DNA from: Phycomyces blakesleeanus NRRL 1555(-)
Lineage: Eukaryota; Mucoromycota; Mucoromycetes; Mucorales; Phycomycetaceae
Direction: 5' to 3'
Length of the DNA stretch: 64,000 nt
NCBI RefSeq assembly: GCF_001638985.1
Contig: NW_017265166.1
Coordinates: forward strand, 310,001-374,000
Made by a program: the position numbers and the translations under genes. The notes under the pieces are model-generated. The model worked only from the letters and a program-made list of their open reading frames with translations, was not told the origin of the DNA and ran no database searches. Within the stretch, counting starts at the first letter, position 1, and each line of letters begins with the position of its first letter. Positions 13,096 through 26,170 of this stretch are shown here, piece by piece.

Positions 13096-16000
13096 TCTGT
13101 GTGAAGTGTAGTGAAGTGTAGTGAAGTGTAGTGTAGTGTAGTATGCTGAAGATCATTTGTGTGCATCTGCATCTTTGTCTAAAATATCTAAGCTATGTTT
13201 TTACTTCACTACCTTGAGATACAGCAAAAAAAAACACCTCACAAAAATAAAATATGCAATTTTCATTCTATATGATGATGAAATAGAAGATCGAATTTGG
13301 GCTTTCGCTTATGAAAAAGAGAATGAAAGAAAAAGTAAACTATAGGCTTATTAGTTATTCAGAACAACTGAAGAGTTATTCCACCCCCAAAACATTAGAG
13401 GTTTTCCGCCTTTCCCCTCCCTCCCACACACACACAAATATAGATATATATAAACTCACCAGTTTAATACAGCCATTATCAAATTTTCCCTGGAGGATTT
13501 TTTTTTCAACAAATCTCATTTAAATAGTTTCAGCTTTTTACTTTAATTAGATTGGATTAACTCTTATGGATTCAGGTACAAAATAACTTGTGCAAAAAAA
13601 ATATAGCTGTCGGTCTAAAAATCAAACAAATTATAACGAATATATCTAGCCTAAAAAAAAAACAAGGATCAATAAGGTTGCCTTTCTTAACCATCTCAAC
13701 GATTTTCTTTCCCGAGTCTAATTCAATCCAACTTACTTCCATTATTCTAAAAATAAAATAAACTACAAGGTAATGCCATCAACAGCAATAGTAATAGGTA
13801 GATATTCAACATTAGTATAAAGAAGTAGCAACCAAAAATTTTCACATTCTGTGCAAGTCTGAATATCTCTGTTCTTTCTAGAAAATTATAATAACAGTAA
13901 TTATTGTGATTGAGGCTGTGGTTGCGGTTGCGGTTGCGGTGGCAGCTGCGATAATTATAGTATAGTATAGTATTCAGATTTCTAAAGTGATTTTTTTTTA
14001 TTCAACAAGCACAATATATGTTTTGTCTACAGTCAAAAGACAGTAATTTTTTTTTTGGCGATCTCTCCAATTCTCAGTATTGCACACTTTGTATGTTACA
14101 CATCTAATCAATTTCTTAAGAAGTGATCTTGTGTTTGTGCTTGTACTTGTGCTTGTACTTGTGCCTGTGTTTGTGTTTGTGTTCGTGGTTCGTGGTTCGT
14201 GTATAACTGCGGTTGGTAAAATTTGTTCGTTTCGAAAAAATCATATTTCGTAACAAATAGTCAAGTCGTATATTTTAAACCAGCGACATTGGTTTTTCAG
14301 TTTCCGGCATTCAATCCTTTGTCTGAAAATGAATGTAGTTAAATACCCGAAATATATTTAACATAAGCTCGGTCTTTTTTTATTTTATTTTTATTTTTTA
14401 CAAGGCACGGATCTCACGTCCCTTTATTTATTTATTTATTTATTTATTTTAACTTTCCCGCTTATGTTGGTTAGACAAAAGTGATTGAATTTGTGATCAC
14501 CAAAAAAAAAACATAAAAACCACGGGCTGTCCGAGGGAAATTTGGCACCAGGTTTGTAATCCTGTCAAGATCTGATTCTGGTTCCCACAAAAAGAAGAAA
14601 AAATGTGCTTCGAGAGTCGGCCAATTCCACACGACTGCCGTAAAATCTGCTAAAACACATTCTGACATTGCTTGTGCATATAGTATGCAGTATGTAGTGT
14701 GTCTGCACATGCTTTGAATGAATTGGCCCATGCTCCCACTCATACTCATACTTGCATTCATGTTCATGTTCATGCTCATATTCACTCGTTCACTCGTCCT
14801 TCAAATGATTTTGTTTACAAGTATATTAAATTGTCTTATAATTTATAGACTCAAAAGTAAGCTCTTTAAACAGAATTTAACCTTACACCTATCTAGAATT
14901 AAATACAGATATACAGATATGTCATATACATATATCTGTACATTTAAATATGTAGATACACATCTTTATATATTTATAAAAATCTATATACATGTGTCTC
15001 TCCCTGTACTTTGTCTCTCATTCTGTTTTCTTTTTAATATACTCTGAATTGCAAATGGAATTCACACACTCTTTCAGAGATTTTTATATATATACATTTA
15101 TTTATTTATTTATTAAACGGATCAAATTAACTTAAAAAAAAAACTAATGTCGTGCCAACTAGTCGAAGTTCGCATGTTTTTTTTTTCTTTTTCTTTTGGT
15201 ATTATAAATCTCCAAATTTTGCAACATAATTTCAGGTAAATAGTGTATATGATTATATATAATTTAATGATTTAGACATCGTTGTACAATCTATGTATTC
15301 TTATTTGCAATATCAAAAGAAGAAGAAAAAAAGCCAACAATTTTATTCTTTTTGGTTGGACTAACCCAGTTCATACCTTACACGGACCAGGGATCGGTTC
15401 ACTTGTTCTTCTTTTTTCTCTTTCTTTATTTCCTCCGCTCCACTCCACTCCACTCCACGCTATACTTTTATAATTCTTTATTACCATTACCATTACTATT
15501 ATAAATCATTTATATATATTTACTTGTCTAATTTTTTTCCCAAATATCAGAGTCAACATGTGTAAAGCTTCAATAAGGAAAATATGCAGTAATAATTACA
15601 CTTTGTTTTTAAGTAATTTATAAATATTATCATTAATAATAGAAATAATAAGTATTTCAATCAAAACCAAAACCAAAACCAAAACCAAAAAGATAGTCTA
15701 TGTTCACATAAGAGTATCTTTCGACCTCTTTAACTTATAATGTATGCTATTGGATTTCAAGTGAGTATCTTATTATTGGATATTATTTACAAATAAAGTA
15801 TAAATGTGTCTTTATAGTTAAGGTTTTAGTTGAGATGAACCTTAAATATAAAGTCAAATAACATACACATGTATATCTGTTATGTGTTATATGCTATATT
15901 CTTTTTATTCTATTTGATGTCTTACAAGTGTGAGATTCAACAGATATGTACACAATACTTAATTATGTCTTTGGATTCTATAGTAAAATAGACATATAGA

Positions 16001-16539
16001 AGGTTCATTACTCAAAAGTCTATATACACACAAGACACATCTGTGTTCTTTAGATGCTGTTACCCAGAATTCTCTTGTTGCTTTTTGAAACATGAATATT
16101 TAGAAATCTATCATATAATTTTTTTTTCTTAACATGACGAATAGATAAATAAGTAAAAAGTATATATATATTGTTCACTTGAATTATTGTAAGATTTGAT
16201 TCAGAAGAAAATATGTATTTATATATATATTGTATTCATTTTTGGAATAAAGGACCCTGTAACTTGGCAACCATTAGGAATAAAAGCAAACCAAAAAAGA
16301 AAGAATACCAATTGTGATTAATATAGTAAATTGACTTCAATCGTTCAAGTTCAAGTATTACAATAATTGGCTTAAAGTAATTAGGGATTAAATATGGAAA
16401 TTAGCCTTGCAATCCTCACAATCTACAATAATCTATACAGAGAGTCTTTTTTTTTTCTTTTTTTTTTTTCTTTCTTCCTTTCACTCCCCCCATATACACT
16501 ATTTATATTTATATATACTTTTTAGCTCACCTTATTTTA

Positions 16540-16630
16540 CCTCACTTTAGCTCACTTTAGCTCACTTTAGCTCACTTCAGCTCACTTCAGCTCACCTCAC
16601 CTCACCTCACCTCACCTCACACCATTTCAC
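16540..16630. repeat. TTTAGCTCAC tandem array grading into CTCAC
   Basis: Repeated TTTAGCTCAC units, some with TTCAG, pass into a CTCAC pentamer run. It is a degenerate minisatellite in intergenic DNA. Confidence 0.8.
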
Positions 16631-17102
16631 CTCACCTTACCCCCCGCCCTTATTTCCTTTATTTCTCCTTCCCAATTCAAATCTAAAATCTCAATCCCCC
16701 CAAAAAAAAAACATATTCTCGATCACTTAATCGACTATTCAATCATTCAATCATTCAATCAATCAATCAATCGATTAACTATTAAAGAAAATTGAGCTAT
16801 ATATTTTCTTTTTTTCTTTTTACTCCTTTAATATCAGCTTTCCTACCCTTCTCTCCCCCCACCATTTTCTCCCCTTTCAAATTTCCTATTTCATTTGTAT
16901 ATATATAAAGAATATATTTTATATTTGTTGTGTATCCTAAGATTAAACGAAGCATAGTACATCTTTCTGTGTTTGTATATAATTATACATGTAAAATAAA
17001 AAATAAATAAATAAAGAAAATAATAGGAATTGTCTGTTATATACTGTGCAAAAAAAAAGAAGAAGAAAGAAAGAGTGTATCTGAAGGGAAAGGGAGGGTA
17101 TT

Positions 17103-17221
17103 TTGTATGTATTTTGTATGTGTGTATGTGTGTATGTGTGTATGTATGTATGTATGTATGTATGTATGTATGTATGTATGTATGTGTGTATCTATGTATG
17201 TATGTATGTGTATGTATGTGA
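17103..17221. repeat. TGTA/TGTG microsatellite
   Basis: About 120 bp of TATG/TGTG tetranucleotide repeats, which create spurious Tyr-Val-Cys and Tyr-Ile-His-Thr open frames on both strands. Confidence 0.9.
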
Positions 17222-17526
17222 AAGGGATATTTTTGTTTTTGGCATGGTGTTATGAAAAGAAAAGAAAAAAGTGAGCGAGTGAATGTATATGGGTGGTGTA
17301 TATACATTTTTATAAGATACTACTATCATCTTCATCAAGAAGAAGAAGAAAAGAAGAATAGTAATATCGATATTGATAGTAAATTTGCTTTGTGCTGTGC
17401 TGTTTTTTTTGTGTTGTACTGTGTTGTTTCAAAACCTCTCTCTTATGGGGTTTTTTTTTGGGTTTTTGGGTTTTTGGTCGGACGGTCGGTTGGTCGGTTG
17501 AAAAGCGATTCTTTCTTTCTTCCTCT

Positions 17527-20500
17527 TTATTGAATGTGATACAATTGACGCGACTGGTTCGAATTAAAGGAGTGACTTAATTCTCCGGTACTGTACAATG
17601 GATAACGCAAATGATCATTAGGCGAATAAGCAGAGGGATAGCAGGGGGAAGACGAGGAAACAGGAGATTCAAAAGACTGACAAGAAGAAGAGGAAGAGGA
17701 AGAAGAGGAAGAGGCAGATAGAGGAGAAGAGGGTGCAAGGTAAGGATTTTGATGGTGATGATGATGATGATGATGATGATGTTGTTGTTGTTGTTGTTGT
17801 TGCTGTTGTTGTTGTTGTTGTTGCTGTTGCTGCTGTTGCTGCTGCTGTTGTTGTTGTTGTTGTTGTAGCTCGTACTGATAGCTTTGTTGTATGGGTTGTT
17901 TGTAATTAACTTTTTCATTGCCACTGGGACACATGTTTTGTCGTGCAAATGTATTGTTGCCTTCTCTTCCACTACCATTACCACCACTAACACCACTAAC
18001 ACCACCAATATCCAGGTTTTGTGGTTGCTGGAGTACAAGTTTACCTTGTCGAGCTACCGATCTTGCATATCTCAGACCACAAGCATTACACAGCCTACAC
18101 ACAGACAATAAACATATATAACGAATAATTATTATTTTTATTTATTTATTTACTCAGAATTTGTTAAATTATCATTTATTAATGTACAACTTACGTTTTG
18201 TGACCCGATGGACCTCTTCTCCATTCCGGGCTTGAATCTGTGCCACAGCTTTCACACAGATTGTTGGCGCTTTGGGCAAACGGCGTGTGATTGTTGTGAT
18301 TATTGCTTGTGCGTTCCAATTGAGCGGAATGGCGAGTGTTCCGAGTTGAGACAAATGCACGACGCCGGGGGACTTGAAATGGTTGGCCGGATTTGGACAG
18401 CAATGAATAAGGGCTTGTGTTTGACATCAGTGAGGACGCCGACGCCGACGACGACGAAAGAGACGAAGGCGATGATAAAGATTGTGGTGATGCTGATGCT
18501 GATGCTGATGACGATGAAGAAGAAGATAGAAGTAAAGTGGACTGTTGTTTATTTTGTGTTGTTGCTGTTGCTGTTGTGGAGGATAGTATTGGCTGAGAAT
18601 ATTGGGAATATGATCGAGATAAAGATGACTGACGTCTTGCATAAGGAATGATTGTGTTAGTGTTAGCGGCAGTGGTAGCAGTATTGGTGCTAGGGCCAGC
18701 CTCGACTAGTAGTGATAATATTGAAGTAGAGGATGCGGATGGAGAAGGCGAAAAAGACGAAGGAGAAAAAAAAATAGGCGAGGATGTCGATTCTTGTTCT
18801 AATTCGGTTTCTGTTGTACAAGCACGATGTCGAGAATCTCTGATGTCCGTGCTAGTACTATTATTAGTCCTATTGGTGTTGGTGTTGTTGTTTGTACGAC
18901 TGCTACTGTTACTGTTACTGTTACTGTTGCTGTTACTGTTACTGTTACTGTTGCCGCCACTATGATTGTTGTTTTTGTTAATGTTGATCTCAATGTCACT
19001 GTTGGTATCATTATAAATTTCGCTGCTGTTAATATTGGCGCTTGTTTTTCTTTTTTTCGAGTGTTCAATCACGCTTGGTTGGGCTAAAAGAGAATTTAGT
19101 GGGAGTGCTGGTGAGTAGTGGCCGGTAGCAGTTGGTGCTGTAGAGAAGCTTTCTTTTGTGGGACAATGAGAAAAGGAGAATTCTTGAAGTCTAAACGTGT
19201 TGATATTGATAATTAGAGTCAGCTAACCCATCACAAAATTTGATCAAATAAAAAAAAAATTTACGCAACATACAAGCATTTTATAAATATATTTTAAGAG
19301 AGGATAATAGTAGCAATAATGATAATATCAATATTAAACATTATATATATATATCTTTGGGAATTTATTACCTTTTTATCTCATCTGAACTTGTATTGGG
19401 CGTAGTGGGCAATATTGACGGTGACGGCGATGTTGATTTTGATTTTGATGTCGATGGACAGTAGTAGGCAGGGAATTGAACTGGGGAACTGGTTGGGCGA
19501 TAATAGGACGGTGGGAGGTTGTCGAGTTGGATTGATACAAATGTAATTGAGCCATAGGGTATAGTGATTCGATCGGATGATGACACTGGGTTTGAACGAT
19601 GGGATGTTTGGGTGCATTGAAAGCAAGATGGTTGAGTAGTAGAGGAGTGGTTGGTAAAGGAATCTGGTAATGAGACGGAGGTATCGTTGTTTGGTAAGGA
19701 CAGAAGAAGGGATTTTGATTTGGTATCGAATATTTTGAATAGACGGTTATTGAATGGTTCTGAATTGATTCGATAGGATATCAATAGTTTATTCATAAGA
19801 ATGGCATGCTATATAAAGAAAGTTATATGTATAAAAGAGGTTAATTGATTTGATCATCAATATCTGTATATATTGTTGTTCTTGTCGTTTGAGAAGTACT
19901 TGCCGTATTATCGAATGACACATCACCACATGGGTTGCTATAAGATGTAGAATCTGTTGAAAATAGCAATTAGAACAACAATTACTTTGATATAAATATA
20001 TGTGTACACATTGATTATATTATATATATATATTTACCTCTGTGAAAGAATGCAAGGGCCAATTTATCAGTAACGACATACATGACAATATCAACCACTG
20101 GCCAACAATACTATATATAAAGATGTTTTGCAATTAACAATTAATACTTTTTTTTCCTTATATGTTTATTTACCTGTTGCTCTGTAGAATTTTTAAAGGG
20201 TTCTTGTATACGACATCTATATAATACAAATACAAATACAAATTAATATTAATGTTAATGTTAATGTTAACGTTAATATAAATGAAGTGTAAGGATAGTA
20301 TATGATAGGATAGGATAGAATAGAATAGGAGAGAAACAAAACAAAAACAAAAATATTGCTTTTATATTTATTATGTATTTAACTGACCTTGTGACAGATC
20401 CTGCTAGAGTATTGGAGTCTATAAATCTGTAGAGGTCTCTACGTGCAAGAGTGACTTCTTCTGGGTGAATGAGGTCAAGTAAGGAATGACCGATGAGCTG

Positions 20501-20599
20501 ATCGTGATTTTGGAATTGTGGAGAGAGTGATGGGGAGGCGTAGACAAAAGAGAGGTTTGTTATAGACAAGAGAGACCAGAAACACGTTTTCTGAGACAT
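17527..20599 (-). CDS. PAS and GATA zinc-finger transcription factor (WC-2-like)
   Basis: Seven exons: 20388-20599, 20174-20216, 20038-20110, 19904-19953, 19372-19808, 18195-19190 and 17527-18094, coding 792 aa. Intron 4 (19809-19903) has a GC donor (GCAAGT); the others are GT-AG. The N-terminus looks like a PAS domain (SLLSITNLSFVYASPSLSPQ, then GHSLLDLIHPEEVTLARRDL, about residues 8-60). The GATA finger has Cys584, 587, 606 and 609, i.e. CX2CX18CX2C, with SPEWRRGP and LCNACGLRYA; the 18-residue loop is the white-collar type. There is no LOV cysteine motif, so it is not itself a flavin photoreceptor. By family it would bind GATA sites, perhaps with a WC-1-like partner. The middle is Ser/Asn/Thr-rich, and a Gln/His tract follows the finger. 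It could also be one of the 'palindrome-binding' PAS-GATA paralogues. Confidence 0.85.
17755..17868 (-). repeat. Poly-Gln/poly-His codon tract in the GATA gene
   Basis: In the last exon, CAA/CAG codons give about 28 glutamines, followed by CAT/CAC codons giving about 10 histidines. The mixed CAA and CAG codons show imperfect repeat growth. The tract lies about 70 residues after the zinc finger. Confidence 0.9.
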
Positions 20600-23500
20600 T
20601 GTTCTTATTTATGTATTATGTTGGCTGTTGGCTGTTGGCTGTTGGCTTTAGTTGTGGTTTATAAAGTGTATATATATATAAGAGAGAGAAAAAATAAATA
20701 AATAAATAAAAAATATATAAAGTAAAAGTAAAAGTAAAAGAAACAAAAAAAAAACTCAATAAATAATTAAATAAATAAATACAAAATTAATGCGATTAAT
20801 ATATTTTAAATAAATAATAAAAAAAAAATAAGAGCAAAAATTGAAACAGACAATGATTTGTGTAAAATATATATATATATATATATATAAGAGAAAGACG
20901 GCGCCCATGAAATATAGAACCAGAAAAAAAAGCGCAGACCTTGATCTTTGGGGGAGAGATAGGAAAAAAAAAAGGGGGGGGAGGAGGTGGGTAATTGGGA
21001 GTGTGAATGGGAGCGTGAATGGGAGTGAGAGTGAGAGTGAGAGAGTGGGGTTTAAGTTGGGGGGGAGACAGAAAACAGAGGCAAAAAAAAAGAATAAAAC
21101 GAGTGACAGAGACAGACAAGACAGCTAGCTAGCTAGCCAACTAGTAAACTAACCAGGCAGCCAAAAATATAGAGGTTAAAAAAGAATAAATAAATAAAAA
21201 AGAGGGTTTAGAATTGATTCTGAGATGAGTCCAAATAAAGACATTGGGCGTACAGATAAAATATATTTATATAAAAAAAAATTACATCTAGGAATGAAAA
21301 AGAAAAAAAAAAGATTTTTATTTTATTTTATTTTTGTTACCAAAGCATACAAACACAAAGCACAAAGCACAAAGCACAAAGCACAAAACGCAAACACAAA
21401 CACAAACGCAAACACAAACGCAAACGCAAACGCAAACACAAGCACAAGCACAAGCACATTCTATTTCCATACCAAGCTGATAGTAAATATTATTTTTTAT
21501 TATTATTTTTGCACATGAAGTTCCCAATTTCTGTTTAGAATACTAATTTTATTTTATTTTATATTTAATAAACTATAGTTAAAATCAGTATTATTATTAC
21601 TATTATTATTATAAACTGTTTTGTGTGTATTGTGCAGTGTGTGTATGTGTGTGTTAATGAGTGTCGATCATAAATACTAATAATAATATAGCACTTTCAT
21701 TATCGTGATTATCGTGATTATTGTGATTTTATTTTATTTTCTGTGATTATAGTGGTTATTTATAAAATAGCAATAACAATATTTAGGAAAAAATGTATTG
21801 AATTATATTGAACTGAATTCCACTAGATCGGAACTCGTGTTTAAATAACTAAATAAATAAATATATATATATATATACCATTTCTTCTTCACATGGGAAC
21901 ATCCGTGCCCTTGTCAATCATTCAAAAAAAAAAAGGAAAAAAAAAAGAATAAATATATTTTACAAGAATTATTTATATTATGTATGTAAATACAACAATC
22001 TACTATGAATATTATGAATAATAATAATAATAATAATAATAACTATTTTTATTATTTCAAAATTGAAACAAATGACAAACACGCCAAACCCTCGGTTCTT
22101 GTTTCCGTAAAAGTTACACTACAAAAATATAATAATAAATCAATATAGAAAGAAGAAGAAGATAAAAAGGTTTTATTAATAATTTTATTTTATCACAAGA
22201 AATTTCAAATTACAGACTCTAAAAATCATAAAAATCTCGTGTACAAAAAATGCCTTTTGTAGTCTATTGCCGTGATTTCAAAAGTAAAGAAAAAAATTAT
22301 ATATATATATACAACAAATAGGAGTATTATTCTTTTTTTTTTAAAAAAAAAAAAAAACCTCTTTTTTTACTTTATTCCCCCCACTCCTTTCTCCCTTTCT
22401 CTCTCTCTCCTTTGGTATCTATATCATATTATATATATATATATATATTTTGTATGTGTATTTTTCATTGAGATATTCACTACCCAAAATGACCTGAAAA
22501 TCACACTTTAAAAATTTCTTATTCTTACCCTTATTTTTATTACTATTATTAATATTAACGATCTCCGCTTGCTCTCCGAGGTTTCCCCGTTGAGATGAAT
22601 AACCATCATATATGTAAAGAAAGAATATCCAATGGGTTCAGACTTATGTTAATCTTACAAGTTGGATCAAGTCTATGTAATAGGCTCATATAAGTATATC
22701 TTACACTCTGTTGGTATCAATAATTAAATTAATTAATTCTTTACTAATAGAATAACTGACTTGGATGTAATTTTATTTTAAGAAATATAATCAGTGAGCT
22801 ACAAAGATCTTTTTTTTTTTAAAATAGGACTTGCTCAATATAATGGTTAGTAGTCTATAATGCTCATTTTTATAAAAGTTCAAGAATGTCTTGTTTAAAT
22901 ACTATCTATATCTTATTGTACGGCTACATGTATATTTAATATCTTTATAGCCTTTTGATAATGTAGCTTATATTATCTGAACAATACACTGTAGAAAATG
23001 GCAGGATTTATACCTCCGACATCGCAACGAGTTACGAACTCGTAACTTTTATAGCCAATAGAATTCCTGTTTTAGCCTATTAGTTTTACTTTTTGTCAAA
23101 TACGATTTATGGGATTTTATATTATTTTGCATCTAAGCCAATAAAATATTCAAAATATGCCAATTATATCTTTTTTAGGTATTCTATTGTCTTTATGATT
23201 GGTTCAACAAATACATGATGTTTTATATTGTATTATTTTGATCAATAAAAACCATAAAATTCCAAGTTAAACATAAAGAAGTATGCAAAGAAGAAGTACT
23301 AAGTTTTATGATATTTAGTAACATTTTAAGCTATAAAGCTACTAAATAATATACATATATACTTTTATATGATACTTTTTACATTTTTTATCTAAAGAAA
23401 ACGGCTATTCTCTAAATACTATAATATTGATGAATGCATGCATATTTCTTAATTGATTCTTTTTATCAAAGAGTATAAACCTGCTTTGTGTTAACATTGT

Positions 23501-23941
23501 CATGCCTGGTTCCTACTTTTGAAAAACCAAAAGGCAGATTCCCGGCGATTCTCTAAATCTACCGAGATCTCTAATGAGCATACGAGCAATCTTGACAACC
23601 AAACTGTACATGATGTAAATGTTTTTCTGTCAATTCTTCTCAGATTGCTTTCTTTTGTCAACTTTACGGATTTATATTTTATCAGTACTAGCCTTGATAG
23701 CTATTAAGCATGTTTCTTTTAAAGACCTTTAATAATTTAGACCTTGTGAAAAAGGAGAAATAAATACATAATTGTGTAGGCCATGTTTGTCTCTTTATCT
23801 AACTTTGCAACCTCCAAGCAGTCTAGCATACAATATTCACGTAAGATGGCTTTTTTGAATTAAAAACCAAGATAATGATAATTGAATATCACCCTAAGCC
23901 TAACTGCTAGAAGTATCAAAGTTACAAGTCCTTCAATTCAA
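20600..23941. other. 3.3-kb intergenic region
   Basis: Upstream of the PAS/GATA gene; it should hold that gene's promoter. It is AT-rich with CACAAAG/CAAACG repeats (about 21353-21455), an ATA tract near 22020-22042 and a small palindrome AGTTACGA-AC-TCGTAACT at 23031-23048. A short frame at 23519-23707 begins with a coding-like hydrophilic stretch (KNQKADSRRFSKSTEISNEH) but has no ATG context or homology that I recognise. No gene is called. Confidence 0.55.
21353..21455. repeat. CACAAAG/CAAACG/CAAGCA repeat array
   Basis: Tandem 6-7 bp units drifting from CACAAAG to CAAACA, CAAACG and CACAAG. Simple repeat in intergenic DNA. Confidence 0.85.
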
Positions 23942-24727
23942 TCATATTAATAATATTTGTTGTACCAAAAGAGGCTTGAGCTGCTCATAAGATTTCTTGG
24001 GATCTTTGTATACAGTATTTTCCCATTTACAATCCCAATCATGCCTCTCTTCAATCTTTGCTGGGCTGTTTCTTTTGATAGAAGGGAAGTCAGATTTCTT
24101 CAAAGAAAGATTACATTCACTTTTCATGAACTTATGAACCGTGTTACATAAAACTTTAAGACCCTTAAATCGATTCAACAAATGTTCAGTCGCTTCAACA
24201 ACAGCAGTAGAAAGATTAGCATCAATGAACTTGGCAACAATCTTTTTATGTTCATCATTCAAGACACATTTACGACCAACTTGCTTAGAAACATCAAAGA
24301 TACTATCGGGACGCATATTGTACTGCTTAACCCGTCTCTGAGCAGTTCGAATGTGAATGCCCAACTGCTTCGCTGTAGCTGATGCACTCACACACTTTTC
24401 AATCTTCAGATCAAAAAATCTAGTCCTACCCTAAACAGTATAGCGCACATAATCACGCTTTATGTTTGGATCCTTCATATGAACGTCTTCATCTTTTGGC
24501 TTTTCCATCAACATTGGGCAAGTCGGGGAAGTCTCACTAGATGTTGCACTTTTCAAGTATTCAGTATGAGTCGCAATCGTCTCACCGACAACTCCATCCT
24601 GATCAACGATATACTTCATCGGCTCAGGACCTCCATTCTCATCAACAACATTTCCATGTCCATCTTCAAATAAAAATATACTCGTGTTAGATTGTAAAAA
24701 CTGGAAGAAGAAGAAGAAAAACATCAT
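23942..24727 (-). pseudogene. Decayed transposase, N-terminal HTH half
   Basis: Two blocks in one frame are split by a single TAG codon near 24430. The first has FEDGHGNVVDENGGPEPMKY and then a lead into RYTV-stop-GRTRFFDLKIEK. The second has SASATAKQLGIHIRTAQRRV, a helix-turn-helix typical of the homeodomain-like DNA-binding part of Tc1/mariner-type transposases common in Mucoromycota, then RHDWDCKWENT. In intact copies the catalytic DDE region follows; here the frame leaves the family soon after and stops at 23942. The element is therefore broken by at least one nonsense codon and a 3' loss. Family identity is from memory and moderately sure. Confidence 0.65.
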
Positions 24728-25013
24728 CCAGAAGAAAAGGTCTGCTTTTATATTTTTCGGGTGCCAATAAACAACGGTGGCACGGCACCATTTTCAAAAG
24801 CATACAACACGATCTCTAAAAATACGATTTTCCTTTCTGAACATACGAAGTTGATGTTGATCACACAATGACATCATTTTGATTGGCTGGCGACAACATT
24901 TTTGGCCGTATGCGATATTGCTTATTGAAAGCACTGTATATATATATATATAGAAATATTTGACCGGATATTATATTTACTAGATATTCAATGATCAATC
25001 AAGAAACATTCAA

Positions 25014-25975
25014 TCAATGGTCCGTAGATTTGACGAGTTCCTCCTCTGGTGTCACCAAATCTGCCTTTAAGAAATCTTCAATACGTGGATATAGCAGACG
25101 TTCATCAAGCTGAACCTGACTCCAGACCAGCATTTTCAGTAGATTCGGTAACTTTGGCTCCTTTTCGCGCGACTGGCTGTCAAGAATCGCCGTGTTGAGC
25201 TCACTGGCTGTCTTTTGTCGGTGTCCAGAGTGCAACAGATCCTTCACAGGCGACGTATTGATGTCTTGGAATGCAAACAATGCCATCGTACGCTCCAACT
25301 CCTCAAGAAACTCAGGATGTTCCTCTCCACGAGGCGCCATTTCCTCTGCTGCAAACTCCAATGCCGCTCCAAAATCTCCTTTACGTATCAGCTCAATAAG
25401 TCTTTGTTGTTGGAGTCGGAAGAACAATTGTGGATTGGTATCAAGAATCTTTTTTGTTTGTTTGTTTGTTTGTTTGTTTGTTAGATTAATGAGAGGTGGA
25501 TCGAGTTAGTTGTTTATATGTATAAAGTTACTCACTTCAGGATTCAAATCATTAACTAAATCGATTGCAGTGTCAACATCTCCAGACTGAATCGCATGTC
25601 TAATCTCCATTCTCTCTTGAATAGACTCCAAATCAACAGCCGGTGACAATCCACTCTCTGCACTAAACTGTTCGGCTGCATCCTTGTAGCCCTCAATCAC
25701 CAAGTAGTTCATCACTAATTGATTGAGATCTCTATTATAATTATGTACAAATTTAAATATCATTGTATGCATGTTATTTTTTTTAATAGAAAGTAATAAT
25801 GAGTAATTGTATACAACACCCCATACTATCTATCTTTATTTCTTTATATTACGTTTATTTTGCTTCTTTTTTTTACTTCATTCTTGATTACTCACTGCTT
25901 GTTTACTTTTACCTTGGAGAGTCTCTGCTCCCACTCTGAACGGGACACAAATCTTTTTGTAGCTGTAGGGTTCAT
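25014..25975 (-). CDS. GID8: GID8-like LisH/CTLH subunit of the GID E3 ligase
   Basis: Three exons: 25896-25975, 25536-25731 and 25014-25448; 236 aa. The closest simple donor in exon 1 would break the frame, but the GTGAGT donor at 25895 restores phase and gives EWEQRLSKVKVNKQ before DLNQLVMNYLV, which matches the spacing in human GID8. A LisH motif (DLNQLVMNYLVIEGYKDAAE) is followed by the CTLH part (RMEIRHAIQSGDVDTAIDLV, about residues 70-90) and a CRA-like half with RQKTASELNTAIL. Known homologues (yeast Gid8, human GID8/TWA1) are scaffold subunits of the GID/CTLH ubiquitin ligase that in yeast degrades gluconeogenic enzymes. The length fits the family. It lies 195 bp downstream of the HIS6 stop on the same strand. 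Confidence 0.92.
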
Positions 25976-26170
25976 TCTCTTTGCGTGTATATAGGTATGT
26001 GTATATGTATATGTACGTGTACGTGTGTGTATATTTGTGTATTTCTTTTCTCTCTCTCTCTTTTTGTTTGTTTGTTTGGTTTGTATGTGTGTGTGTGTGT
26101 GCGTGCGTGTGCGTGTGGTGTATTGAATTAAAGAAAGGCCAAGATGTGCGGAAATTAAAATTTATTTTGT

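Larger units (their letters stand above)
9019..17526. other. 8.5-kb gene-poor region
   Basis: The longest gene-free stretch, between the start of the ABC-F gene and the 3' end of the PAS/GATA gene. No open frame shows family motifs or convincing spliced structure. It holds many simple repeats: TTTGTA (12880-12910), a GTAGTGAAGT array (about 13103-13142), TTTA (14421-14450), AAAACC (about 15661-15690), TTTAGCTCAC (about 16540-16630) and TGTA (17103-17221). A frame at 14471-14785 on the minus strand starts with alternating Met-Asn-Met-Ser codons made by a repeat and has no known homology that I can see. Unannotated noncoding RNAs cannot be excluded. Confidence 0.55.

Noticed and set aside
14471..14785. 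104-aa minus frame starting with Met-Asn-Met-Ser repeats
   Set aside because: The start is a hexamer repeat and the rest shows no family or splice support.
17030..17307. Open frames on both strands rich in Tyr-Val-Cys or Tyr-Ile-His-Thr
   Set aside because: They are produced by TGTA/TGTG tetranucleotide repeats.
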